A DNA stretch of 64,000 nt from Tessaracoccus sp. (GTDB taxonomy: Bacteria; Actinomycetota; Actinomycetes; Propionibacteriales; Propionibacteriaceae). Position numbers and translations under genes: made by a program. The stretch lies in the NCBI RefSeq assembly GCF_016714275.1, contig NZ_JADJNP010000001.1, positions 1 through 64,000 on the forward strand, given 5' to 3'. Below are positions 25,308 to 33,548 of the stretch, one piece after another. Under the pieces are notes generated by a model. The model saw nothing but the letters and a program-made list of their open reading frames with translations, was not told the DNA's origin and made no database searches. The first letter of the stretch is position 1; each line of letters begins with the position of its first letter.

Positions 25308-25641
25308 CTACGCGGCCTTGTTGATGGCCTCCCACAGGCCGTTGAGGTAGGCGATCCCGAGCGCGCGGTCGTGGAGGCCGTAGCCCGGGCGCCCGCGCTC
25401 GCCCCAGATGTCGCGGCCATGGCATGATGGCAGTGATGAAGTACTCCATATTCGCGGCGAACTTCGCCTCGTCGACCTCGGCATACGCCTCGAAGAGGCT
25501 TCGCACGTCGGCCAGTCGGTCGGCCTCCCAGCCGGGCAACACGAACTCCCCCGCGCTCTCCTGAACGCGGGTCAGCAGCTCGTAGCGCAGATCGGGGCGC
25601 ACCCAGTCGAACACCGGCATGAAGTTGTAGCAGATCACTTT
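25308..25641 (-). pseudogene. uxuA: Mannonate dehydratase remnant with internal deletion
   Basis: Reading the minus strand from 25641 gives KVICYNFMPVFDWVRPDL and, further on, KFAANMEYFITAIMP. The frame then breaks, and 25400-25308 reads in another frame as GRDIWGERGRPGYGLHDRAL then GIAYLNGLWEAINKAA and a stop. The first part matches the N-terminal third of UxuA, the second its extreme C-terminus, so most of the catalytic domain (including the metal and His/Cys motifs) has been deleted. It lies downstream of lipB in opposite orientation and near the UxuB-like gene. Confidence 0.75.
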
Positions 25642-25838
25642 GATGCCGTGGACGAGCCGCGCGAGCGCGCCGCGTCCGCCAACCTGGTCGGGCGGGGCAC
25701 CGCGCTGCCAGTTCCAGCCCTACCCTCGCGTGTCCATGGAGAAGTGCACATACCCGCCGCTGGCGAGGAGCAGATCGTCGATCGGCTCGCCGCGGCCGCC
25801 GCTGTAGCCGTGGAAGTGCACCACGGTCGCCCCCGCCA
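25642..25838 (-). pseudogene. Acetylxylan esterase / cephalosporin-C deacetylase fragment
   Basis: Reading from 25838 gives MAGATVVHFHGYSGGRGEP then LLLASGGYVHFSMDTRG, a TAG stop, and GWNWQRGAPPDQVGG. This is the oxyanion region of the AXE1 family, where the stop replaces the usual glutamine before the nucleophile region. The upstream end meets the LuxR gene and the downstream end runs in frame straight into the uxuA remnant at 25641. Both flanks of the true gene are missing. Confidence 0.7.
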
Positions 25839-26933
25839 TCAGCGCCGGAGCAGGCGTTGCGCTGCAAGGACTGCCTGCCCACGATCCTCGACGCCGAGCT
25901 TGACATAGAGGGTAGAGAGCAGATTGCGGACTGTCTTCTGAGCGATGCCGAGATGATCCGCGATCTGCCCAGTGGTCGCCGCCTCGGCGAGCAGCGCAAG
26001 TACCTGACGTTCCCGCGGCGTGTAGCCGTCGATGACGCTGTCGGGACGGCCGCCGGTGAGATGACGGGCGTCCCGGACCGCGCCGAGCGCGAGCAAGACG
26101 ATGATGATGACGAGCATGAGATTGACGAGCTGAGCGCTGGCCGATCCCAGGAGCGTGCCGATCCCGGCGTTCTCGGCGTCGATGCCCTGATAGATCGAGA
26201 AGCCGGCCCCGTAGCAGATGAACATCCCGAGCCCGACTGCGAGCAGGAGGATACCCCGTCGGGTCGTCGCGTCGCCGCGGACGAATCTCACGACGAGCCC
26301 CGCGAGGACGCCTATCAGGGCGAGTGCGAAGCCGACGCCGTAGAGGCTCGCCCACGGCTGCTCGTTGTCGGCCACTGCGCTCGGGATCGGCGGGATCGCC
26401 GTGACCGCGGCCCAGACCGCCGCGGCGACAACCGGGACTGCCGTCCATCGCGGCTGGAAGCGACCGTCCGGATACGCGGCGAGCAGCGCGAACAGAGCGA
26501 GCTGTGCGAGGACGCTCAGCATCACCGCGAGCCAGGGCGCAGGTGCGAACGCTGCGGACGGCCCCAACGCGGTCAGCAGCAGGACCGGCGGGACCATGAG
26601 CGCGGCCGGTCGGGTCGCGCGCGAGCCCACGAACGGAGCGAGCAACAGGGGAACGAGTGTCGCGATCGCTGACACGACCACCGAGCCGGTCCCCCACACC
26701 GGCAGCGGGACGCCCTGCGCGGCGAGATCGGCGGTGGCGGCGACGGTGAGCTGCGGCGGCGAGCAGTCGGGGATCGCGCACGGTACGGCGACTGCGAACC
26801 ACTCGCGGACCAGGTTGAGAGCGGCGAGCAGCGCGACGCCGACGGTGGCCGCGAGGATCGCCCACCGCACGGCGGCGGGCTGCTGCCGTACGCCCGCCGT
26901 GGCCGGCATTCGGCGGTCGATCTCGATATGCAT
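25839..26933 (-). CDS. Membrane-embedded LuxR-type transcriptional regulator
   Basis: 364 residues: about eight membrane helices in the first 285 residues and a C-terminal LuxR/NarL helix-turn-helix (YTPRERQVLALLAEA then GQIADHLGIAQKTVRNLLS). There is no receiver domain or kinase. The first loop has two cysteines (AVPCAIPDCSPP). The ATG at 26933 lies 14 bp after the end of the upstream membrane-protein gene without a ribosome site, so it is translationally coupled to it. It probably senses a membrane or external signal directly and activates its own operon from the palindrome at 27699-27714; that is inference. Confidence 0.82.
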   Translation of the reverse strand: MHIEIDRRMPATAGVRQQPAAVRWAILAATVGVALLAALNLVREWFAVAVPCAIPDCSPPQLTVAATADLAAQGVPLPVWGTGSVVVSAIATLVPLLLAPFVGSRATRPAALMVPPVLLLTALGPSAAFAPAPWLAVMLSVLAQLALFALLAAYPDGRFQPRWTAVPVVAAAVWAAVTAIPPIPSAVADNEQPWASLYGVGFALALIGVLAGLVVRFVRGDATTRRGILLLAVGLGMFICYGAGFSIYQGIDAENAGIGTLLGSASAQLVNLMLVIIIVLLALGAVRDARHLTGGRPDSVIDGYTPRERQVLALLAEAATTGQIADHLGIAQKTVRNLLSTLYVKLGVEDRGQAVLAAQRLLRR

Positions 26934-26947
26934 GCAGCAATTTTCGG

Positions 26948-27652
26948 TCAGGGCGTCGCAGCGGCGCGATAGCGGAGCATCGCCGGGATGAGTCCGCCGA
27001 TGCCCACGGCGAGCAGGCCGAACGCGGCGGCGCCGACCCAGTGGATGCCGGTGCCCTGCAGCAGCGATACCGGGATCGCCGCGAGCACGACGACCCCCGG
27101 CCACCTCGGAAGCCCAGTCGCGACGAGGATTCCGATGCCGGTCAGGAGGGTTCCGAGGAAGAATCCGGCTCCGCCGACGCTCGCGCCGATCGTGGTGAAC
27201 GGGCCGTAGGTGATCCCGTTGTAGACCTGGGCGACGAGATCATCGGGCGCTGTCCCGACGAGACCGACGGAGACAACACCGGCCGTGTAGCCGCCGCCGA
27301 TCCCTGCGGTACCGAACACGCCCCAGGCACCGAGCAGGACACCGCCGATGCGCAGCAGCGTCGCGCGCCGGCGTCCCGAAGCGGCGCGGAACACACCGAT
27401 CGCGGTCAGCGGCAGGAAGCCCATGCCGAGCATCATCAGCAGGCCCGCAGTGAGATAGACGGACCGTGCGGCCGCCAACCGTCCGAGATACTCCAACGGC
27501 TCGACGCCGCTACCCGTCCAGTCCAGGGCGGTGCCGACAGCGAGCAGGACCGGGCCGACGATGGCGCCGACGGCTAGCAGGATGCGCCACGGGCCGGGCC
27601 CGATGGTCGAGACGTTCCCCTGTGAGCCCGGGGCGGCAGCGATGGTACTCAT
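26948..27652 (-). CDS. Multi-pass membrane protein, partner of LuxR-type regulator
   Basis: 234 residues with six or seven hydrophobic helices, Gly/Ala-rich, no motif I recognise. The ATG at 27652 has no ribosome site but TAGCGT lies 7 bp before it. It is first in an operon with the membrane LuxR regulator, so it may be the signal-input partner or the regulated function. The longer frame upstream is not supported. Confidence 0.7.
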   Translation of the reverse strand: MSTIAAAPGSQGNVSTIGPGPWRILLAVGAIVGPVLLAVGTALDWTGSGVEPLEYLGRLAAARSVYLTAGLLMMLGMGFLPLTAIGVFRAASGRRRATLLRIGGVLLGAWGVFGTAGIGGGYTAGVVSVGLVGTAPDDLVAQVYNGITYGPFTTIGASVGGAGFFLGTLLTGIGILVATGLPRWPGVVVLAAIPVSLLQGTGIHWVGAAAFGLLAVGIGGLIPAMLRYRAAATP

Positions 27653-27659
27653 GTCCCCG

Positions 27660-27714
27660 ACGCTACGAGCCTGCCATCCGCGCCGGTAGGGTGCGCTGTC
27701 CCGGAGTACCGGGA
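27660..27714 (-). promoter_or_regulatory. Promoter and palindromic operator of the LuxR unit
   Basis: On the minus strand TAGCGT (27665-27660) is a -10 box 7 bp before the start codon at 27652. The palindrome TCCCGGAGTACCGGGA (27699-27714) is centred about 54 bp upstream, a typical site for a LuxR-type activator. A second partial repeat CGGGAAATCGTCCCG overlaps it. Confidence 0.5.
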
Positions 27715-28035
27715 AATCGTCCCGATCGGCACCACGCGGACCGTGGTCTACCCGCGCTGCATGGGTACGGCTCGGGAGCGGGGTCGGTTGAGCCTGTCGT
27801 GTCTGACATGGTGCGTCGTCCTGTTCCGCGGCGAGAGCCACGGGCCGGAGCTAGGCCACGCCCAGCCGCATCGGGGAAGACGCCGACGGCGGGCAGCGCC
27901 CGGTCCGGGTCGAGTGGGGACACTGACCATCCTCCTTGGGGTCGCAAGGTAAGAGTCCAGCAGGCTCGACTATGACGTGACAGGGACGCTAGCGCCATCG
28001 AGCGGCCGGGCCATGGCGGGGTCGACGACCCGGGG
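27715..28035. other. Intergenic region without a clear gene
   Basis: No convincing coding region. On the minus strand the hairpin-like CCTTGCGACCCCAAGG (27949-27934) is followed by GGAGG and short frames, which looks like a MerR-type promoter element whose gene has been lost. The right end leads into the lipA promoter. Confidence 0.35.
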
Positions 28036-28041
28036 TAGACT
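28036..28041 (+). promoter_or_regulatory. Leaderless promoter of lipA
   Basis: TAGACT lies 8 bp before the lipA GTG at 28050; no ribosome site is seen. Confidence 0.45.
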
Positions 28042-28049
28042 GTCCGACC

Positions 28050-28985
28050 GTGACCGCTGTGCAGCCTGATGGACGACGACTCCTCCGCGTGGAGGCGCGA
28101 AACGCGGAGACCCCGATCGAACGCAAGCCGCGGTGGATCAAGACCACGGCGCGCATGGGGCCCAACTACCAAGACCTGCAGAACATCGTCACGAGCGGCG
28201 ACCTGCACACCGTCTGCCAGGAGGCGGGCTGCCCCAACATCTACGAGTGCTGGGAGGACCGCGAGTCCACCTTCCTCATCGGCGGCGACAAGTGCACCCG
28301 ACGCTGCGACTTCTGCCAGATCGAGTCGGCGAAGCCCGAGGGCTACGATCCCGCGGAGCCGCTGCGCGTCGCGGCATCGGTGAAGAAGATGGGGCTGCGC
28401 TACGCCACGATCACCGGCGTCTGTCGCGACGATCTTCCCGACGAGGGGGCCTGGCTGTACGCAGAGACCATTCGCCAGATCCACTCGGTGAATCCTGGCG
28501 TGGGCGTCGAGATGCTCGCCCCCGACTTCTCCGGCAAGGCCGAGCTGCTCGGCCAGCTGTTCGACGCGCGCCCCGAGGTCTTCGCGCACAACGTGGAGAC
28601 GGTGCCGCGGATCTTCAAGCGCATCCGTCCCGGCTTCCGCTACGACCGTTCGCTCGAGGTGCTGCGCATGTCGCGCGCCGAGGGTCTGGTCACCAAGTCG
28701 AACCTCATCCTGGGCATGGGCGAGACGCGGGACGAGATCTCGCAGGCACTGCAGGACCTGTACGACGCCGGCGCGGAACTGATCACGATCACGCAGTACC
28801 TACGCCCGAACGCCACCCTCCACCCCATCGATCGCTGGGTGACCCCGGAAGAGTTCGAGGAGCTCGATCAGGAGGCGCGCCAGATCGGATATTCTGGCGT
28901 TTTGTCCGGGCCGCTCGTTCGTTCGTCGTACCGCGCCGGCCGGCTGTACCGCACGGCCACGGACGCCCGCAAGAAGCTGACCTAG
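28050..28985 (+). CDS. lipA: Lipoyl synthase (radical SAM)
   Basis: LipA inserts two sulfurs into octanoyl-lipoyl domains. The 311-residue sequence has the auxiliary cluster cysteines Cys56, Cys61, Cys67 (VCQEAGCPNIYECW), the radical SAM cluster Cys82, Cys86, Cys89 (KCTRRCDFC) and the C-terminal RSSY motif. Followed by DUF4191 after 13 bp, as in many actinobacteria. Depends on Fe-S supply and works with lipB in this window on the lipoyl domains of sucB. Confidence 0.97.
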   Translation: MTAVQPDGRRLLRVEARNAETPIERKPRWIKTTARMGPNYQDLQNIVTSGDLHTVCQEAGCPNIYECWEDRESTFLIGGDKCTRRCDFCQIESAKPEGYDPAEPLRVAASVKKMGLRYATITGVCRDDLPDEGAWLYAETIRQIHSVNPGVGVEMLAPDFSGKAELLGQLFDARPEVFAHNVETVPRIFKRIRPGFRYDRSLEVLRMSRAEGLVTKSNLILGMGETRDEISQALQDLYDAGAELITITQYLRPNATLHPIDRWVTPEEFEELDQEARQIGYSGVLSGPLVRSSYRAGRLYRTATDARKKLT

Positions 28986-28998
28986 ACGGAAAGAACCG

Positions 28999-29757
28999 AT
29001 GGCGAAGAGCGAACGCGCAAAGGCGCTGGAGGCCAAGCAGAAGGCCGAGGCCCGGGCCGAGAAGGAACGGAAGAGGAACTCGACCAATCCCGCCGACTGG
29101 GGTCGGTGGCGCCAGATGGTCGAGACGTACAAGGTCACGGCCAAGGACGACAAGCACCTGATCTGGATGACCGTCGCGGGCCTCGTCGTCCCGATCATCG
29201 CGTTCACCATCCTCGGCTTCGTGCTGAACTCCCCCATCATCTGGGCGCTGCTCGGCGTCTCTGTCGGCGCGCTCGTCGCGATGCTGCTTTTCGTCTGGCG
29301 CGCCCGCCGCGCTGTCTACACGCGCTATGAGGGCAAGGCGGGCTCCGCCGAGGTCGCGCTGCAGATGCTGCCGAAGGGCTGGATCTCGACCCCCGTGATC
29401 ACGGCAAACCGCAACTTCGACGCCATCCACCGCACGCTCGGCCAGGGCGGTCTGATCCTGATCGGCGAGGGCGACCCCGGCCGCCTGAAGCCGATGCTCG
29501 CCAGCGAGAAGAAGAAGCACGAGCAGGTCGCTTACGGTGTCTCCGTCACCACCATCCAGATGGGTAAGGGCGCAGGTCAGGTGCCGCTCGACCAGCTCGC
29601 CAAGCACATCAAGAAGCTGCCGAAGCAGCTCACCCCTGCCAAGATCGGCGAGGTCAACCAGCGCCTCCGCGCGCTCGACGCCATGCGCCCCAAGGCCCCC
29701 ATCCCGAAGGGCCCCATCAACACGAAGGGTGCCCGGTCCGCGATGCGCGGCCGCTGA
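28999..29757 (+). CDS. DUF4191 membrane protein
   Basis: 252 residues: a Lys/Glu/Ala-rich N-terminus, two membrane helices (about 52-75 and 78-100), then a basic C-terminal domain with GGLILIGEGDPGRLKPM and a Lys/Pro-rich tail. DUF4191 proteins regularly follow lipA in actinobacteria; function is unknown. GGAAAG precedes the ATG. Probably co-transcribed with lipA. Confidence 0.9.
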   Translation: MAKSERAKALEAKQKAEARAEKERKRNSTNPADWGRWRQMVETYKVTAKDDKHLIWMTVAGLVVPIIAFTILGFVLNSPIIWALLGVSVGALVAMLLFVWRARRAVYTRYEGKAGSAEVALQMLPKGWISTPVITANRNFDAIHRTLGQGGLILIGEGDPGRLKPMLASEKKKHEQVAYGVSVTTIQMGKGAGQVPLDQLAKHIKKLPKQLTPAKIGEVNQRLRALDAMRPKAPIPKGPINTKGARSAMRGR

Positions 29758-29760
29758 CAC

Positions 29761-31518
29761 GTGGCCAACCTCGTCAACCTCGAGGCCGTCACGCACGGCT
29801 TCGGGACAAGAATCCTGCTCGACGGCGTCTCGCTCGGCCTCGGCGCCGGTGAGGTGATCGGCGTCGTCGGCCGCAACGGCGACGGCAAGACCACCCTGCT
29901 ACGCATCCTCACCGGCGACCTCGAACCCGACGGGGGGCGCGTAACCGCGGCGAACAACGCGCATATCGGCGTGCTCGCGCAGGACACCATCGGCGACGAC
30001 GAGCAGACGGTCCGCGACTGGATCGTCGGCGGCGAGCCCGACCACGTCTGGGCGGCAGACGCGTCGCAGCGGACCGTCGTGGAGGCCCTGCTGGCCGATG
30101 TCGACCTCGACCGTCGCCTCGGCACCCTCTCCGGGGGCGAGCGGCGTCGGGTCGGGCTCGTGGGCGTGCTGCTCGGCCACCACGACCTGATCGTCCTCGA
30201 CGAACCCACCAACCACCTTGACGTCGAGGCCATCGCCTTCCTCGCCGAGTATCTGCGGGCCCGCACAAGGGCCGGCCTCGCGATGCTGGTGGTCAGCCAC
30301 GACCGCTGGTTCCTCGACGAGGTCTGCACCCGCATCTGGGAGGTGCACGACGGCGTGGTCGACGCCTACGACGGCGGGTACGCGGCGTACGTGCTGGCGA
30401 AGGTCGAACGACAGCGTCAGGCCGCGGCCAACGAGGCCCGGCGCAGGAACCTCGCCCGCAAGGAGCTCGCCTGGTTGCGGCGAGGGGCGCCCGCACGGAC
30501 GTCGAAGCCCAAGTTCCGGATCGACGCCGCCAACGTGCTGATCGCCGACGAACCGCCCCCACGCGACAAGGTCGAGCTGCAGCAGTTCTCCGTCACACGG
30601 CTCGGCAAGGACGTGTTCGACCTGACATCCGTCGACTACGCCGTCCCGGACCGCACGCTGCTCGACCGGCTCACGTGGTCGATCGGGCCCGGCGACCGGA
30701 TCGGCCTGGTGGGCGTCAACGGCGCAGGCAAGACCTCACTGCTGGATCTCCTCGCGGGACTGCGCGAACCAGACCGCGGAAAGATCAAGCGCGGCAAGAC
30801 GCTACGGCTGGGCTACCTTTCCCAGACGGTCGGCGAACTCGACGACGCGGACCGCGTCCTGGCGTCGGTCAAGCGGCTCAAGGAGGAGACGAGGCTCGCG
30901 ACCGGGCGCGAGGCCAGCGCGTCGTCCCTGCTCGAGGAGTTCGGCTTCACCGGCGACAAGCTCGTCGCCCGTATCGGCGACCTTTCCGGCGGCGAGCGCC
31001 GTCGGCTCCAGTTCCTTCGGCTGCTGCTGACCGAGCCCAACGTGCTGATCCTCGACGAGCCCACCAACGACCTCGACATCGACACCCTGACCGTCATCGA
31101 GGACTACCTCGACGGCTGGCCGGGCACGCTGATCGTCGTCAGTCACGACCGCTACTTCCTGGAACGCATCACAGACGTCACCTACGCCCTGCTCGGCGAC
31201 GGTAGCTGCGTGCTCCTCCCGGGCGGGGTCGAGGAGTACCTGTCCCGACGAAGGGCCACGGCCGCGCAGGTGTCGTCCCGCGCCTCCGCCGCGCAGCCCG
31301 GCAGATCCGACGCCGCGGCCGAACGCCTGCGCAAGAAGGACCTCACCCGCATCGAGAGCCAACTCGAGAAGGTCGGCGGCGAGATCGACCGCCTGCACGC
31401 CGACATGGCCGACGCCGCCAGCGACTTCGAGCGCCTCGCGGCCCTCGATGCGCGCCTCCGCGCAGCGGAGACGCGCAGGGACGAACTCGAGGAGGCGTGG
31501 CTCGAGGCCGCCGAATAG
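29761..31518 (+). CDS. ABC-F family ATPase
   Basis: 585 residues with two ATP-binding domains in one chain and no membrane segments. Walker A motifs are GRNGDGKTT and GVNGAGKTS, signatures LSGGERRRVGL and LSGGERRRLQF, Walker B motifs IVLDEPTNHLD and LILDEPTNDLD. A charged linker joins the domains and a C-terminal coiled coil of about 60 residues ends the protein, as in Uup. ABC-F proteins act on ribosomes; no antibiotic-resistance type can be claimed. GTG start, three bases after DUF4191. Confidence 0.93.
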   Translation: MANLVNLEAVTHGFGTRILLDGVSLGLGAGEVIGVVGRNGDGKTTLLRILTGDLEPDGGRVTAANNAHIGVLAQDTIGDDEQTVRDWIVGGEPDHVWAADASQRTVVEALLADVDLDRRLGTLSGGERRRVGLVGVLLGHHDLIVLDEPTNHLDVEAIAFLAEYLRARTRAGLAMLVVSHDRWFLDEVCTRIWEVHDGVVDAYDGGYAAYVLAKVERQRQAAANEARRRNLARKELAWLRRGAPARTSKPKFRIDAANVLIADEPPPRDKVELQQFSVTRLGKDVFDLTSVDYAVPDRTLLDRLTWSIGPGDRIGLVGVNGAGKTSLLDLLAGLREPDRGKIKRGKTLRLGYLSQTVGELDDADRVLASVKRLKEETRLATGREASASSLLEEFGFTGDKLVARIGDLSGGERRRLQFLRLLLTEPNVLILDEPTNDLDIDTLTVIEDYLDGWPGTLIVVSHDRYFLERITDVTYALLGDGSCVLLPGGVEEYLSRRRATAAQVSSRASAAQPGRSDAAAERLRKKDLTRIESQLEKVGGEIDRLHADMADAASDFERLAALDARLRAAETRRDELEEAWLEAAE

Positions 31519-31538
31519 GCCCCGAGCCACCCCTCAGC

Positions 31539-33428
31539 TCAGCCCTTCGCCGACGACTTCTTCTTTGGTGTCGCCTTCTTGGTTGCCTTCTTCACCGGCA
31601 CCTCCAGCTTGAAGGAGATGGTCTTGCCCTCGTCGACTACGACCGTCGGCGCGACGTACGCGTTCTCCTTGACGTAGCGCTTTCCAGCGGTGCTCGTGTA
31701 CGTGCGTGTCCGCGAGATCACGTCGTTGCGGAGGTTGTCGTCGAGGTGGACCAGCAGCGCGTCGAAGCTGTCGATGGGCACCTTGAGGGGGAACTCCGTC
31801 GGCTCTCCGCCCGGAAGGCCGGGGAAGGGCTGCGGCACGCCGACCTTCACCGAGACGGTCTTCTTCGCACTCAGCGGCACCCTGACCGTGAACTCGCGGT
31901 ACTCGGTGACCCTCTTCGCGCCCGGAACCGGGCTCAGCACGGCGCGGAACGTGTAGGTCTTGCCCCGGGTCGCCTTGGCAGTCCCTCCAGCCTTGACCTT
32001 CTTCCAGGTGCCCTTGTTCAGGACCTGCACCCCCGTGACGCGCGCCGCGCGGAAACCTTCGGTAAACCGGGTCGTGATGTTCACGCCCAGGATCTTGACG
32101 TCCTCGAAGGGGTTCATCTGGATCTGCGCGATGTCCTCGGCGACTTCGGCCCCGACGATGTCGGCGAAGCCGAGGTCGGAGGAGTACCGGTTGTGGTTGG
32201 TCAGCGTTCCCCGCTTGCCGTTCTCGCGCCGATAGTCGATCGACCACGACACCTTGGCCGTGCCCTCCCCCTGGTTGTCGAGCATGCGGACCGCGTCGTT
32301 CCCCAGCTGCGCTCCGGCGATTCCCGGAATCAGGAGGTCAGCGGAGACGTAGGAGACCGCCGTGCTGCTGTGCGAGCCCAACCTGCTGACCGAGGTCACC
32401 GCGATGCTCGGAGCCGGGGCACCCAGCTTGCCGCGCACGCCGGCGATCCTGTCGTCGGTGATGGTTCCCTTCGGCCGGCCGATGTCGCTCACCAGCTTGT
32501 AGGAGCCGCCAAGGTCGGGAACGATGTACGCGGCGGATGCGCCGTGGAAGCTGGCCCCGAGGTTGGAGTTCCAGTTGGCCGGGTGCCCGTAGGCGAACAC
32601 GTCGTCGCCACACACCGCGGTGACCGTGCCGACGCTCGCCGACGCGACGGCGCCGTACGCGTAGGAGACGGCGATGTTGCCGCCGGGGATGATCGGGTAG
32701 TCCTTGCCGCCCAGGGCGCCGCTGTCCGCGGCAACTCCACTCGGCGTCACGGGCTTGTACCCCTTGACGGCTTTTGCCAGCCGCTTCGAGATCTTGTCGA
32801 GCTTCTTTGCGGTGGTGCCGACGGTGACACGCACCGGCTCGATGCGCTCGATCTGTCCGGAACTCTTCGGCGTGCCTGCCGGTGCGTCGACGAGCTGGTT
32901 GACCTCCTTCTGCAGGGCGGCGTTGGCCTTCTTGACGCCCGGCAGGTCGCCGATGGTCTTCATATAGGCCGCGGGGGTCACGCCCGCCACGTCGTCGTCG
33001 GGGAGCCAGCTGAAGCCGTACGAGACCGCGCCGATGAGGGCGCCGTTGGCGTCGTAGACGGGGGAACCGGAGGAGCCGGCCCACACGCCGGTCTTGGCGA
33101 CGGTGTCGCCACCCAGCCGCACCAGCAGGAGGTCGCGGGGATTGCCGTAGGCGTCGGAGCCCAGCGCATTGTCGAGCTTGCCGACGTACTCCCCGGTGAA
33201 CTCCGTCGGCGTTGCGCCCTTTGTCGTGGAGAGCCACGTCACGGCCTGGCCTTCCACAAGACCCGAGATCGGCGCGATCGCAAGCTCCTGGCCCGGAACG
33301 TCGCAGAAGACGGCGGCCTCGTCCGGTGCCGCGTGAACCGGTGGCACCAGCGCCACCGTGCCGATGAGGGCGGCCGCGACCGCCACCCCCACGACTCTCT
33401 TGCCTCTTCGCGATTGCTCCACGATCAT
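31539..33428 (-). CDS. Secreted SpoIVB-like S55-family peptidase domain protein
   Basis: The 629-residue protein has a signal peptide ending near residue 33, then a trypsin-like S55 domain. The likely nucleophile is Ser120 in AGSSGSPVYD, followed by NGALIGAVSYG; a second block reads GGNIAVSYAYG and DDVFAYGHPANW. The last 200 residues are beta-rich and end in a Lys/Ala tail (PVKKATKKATPKKK) that could bind the wall or DNA. S55 is best known from SpoIVB of spore formers; this lineage does not sporulate, so the substrate is unknown. AGGGGG precedes the ATG. Confidence 0.78.
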   Translation of the reverse strand: MIVEQSRRGKRVVGVAVAAALIGTVALVPPVHAAPDEAAVFCDVPGQELAIAPISGLVEGQAVTWLSTTKGATPTEFTGEYVGKLDNALGSDAYGNPRDLLLVRLGGDTVAKTGVWAGSSGSPVYDANGALIGAVSYGFSWLPDDDVAGVTPAAYMKTIGDLPGVKKANAALQKEVNQLVDAPAGTPKSSGQIERIEPVRVTVGTTAKKLDKISKRLAKAVKGYKPVTPSGVAADSGALGGKDYPIIPGGNIAVSYAYGAVASASVGTVTAVCGDDVFAYGHPANWNSNLGASFHGASAAYIVPDLGGSYKLVSDIGRPKGTITDDRIAGVRGKLGAPAPSIAVTSVSRLGSHSSTAVSYVSADLLIPGIAGAQLGNDAVRMLDNQGEGTAKVSWSIDYRRENGKRGTLTNHNRYSSDLGFADIVGAEVAEDIAQIQMNPFEDVKILGVNITTRFTEGFRAARVTGVQVLNKGTWKKVKAGGTAKATRGKTYTFRAVLSPVPGAKRVTEYREFTVRVPLSAKKTVSVKVGVPQPFPGLPGGEPTEFPLKVPIDSFDALLVHLDDNLRNDVISRTRTYTSTAGKRYVKENAYVAPTVVVDEGKTISFKLEVPVKKATKKATPKKKSSAKG

Positions 33429-33548
33429 GACGGCCCCCTGACTAGGTAAAATGGCTTCGTTTACTAGACCCTAGCGGGTAGAACCCCCATCGCGTCGCAA
33501 CGCCCACCCATCGTCACCTTTGGTTGATAGGCGGTATCGTCCAGAGTC

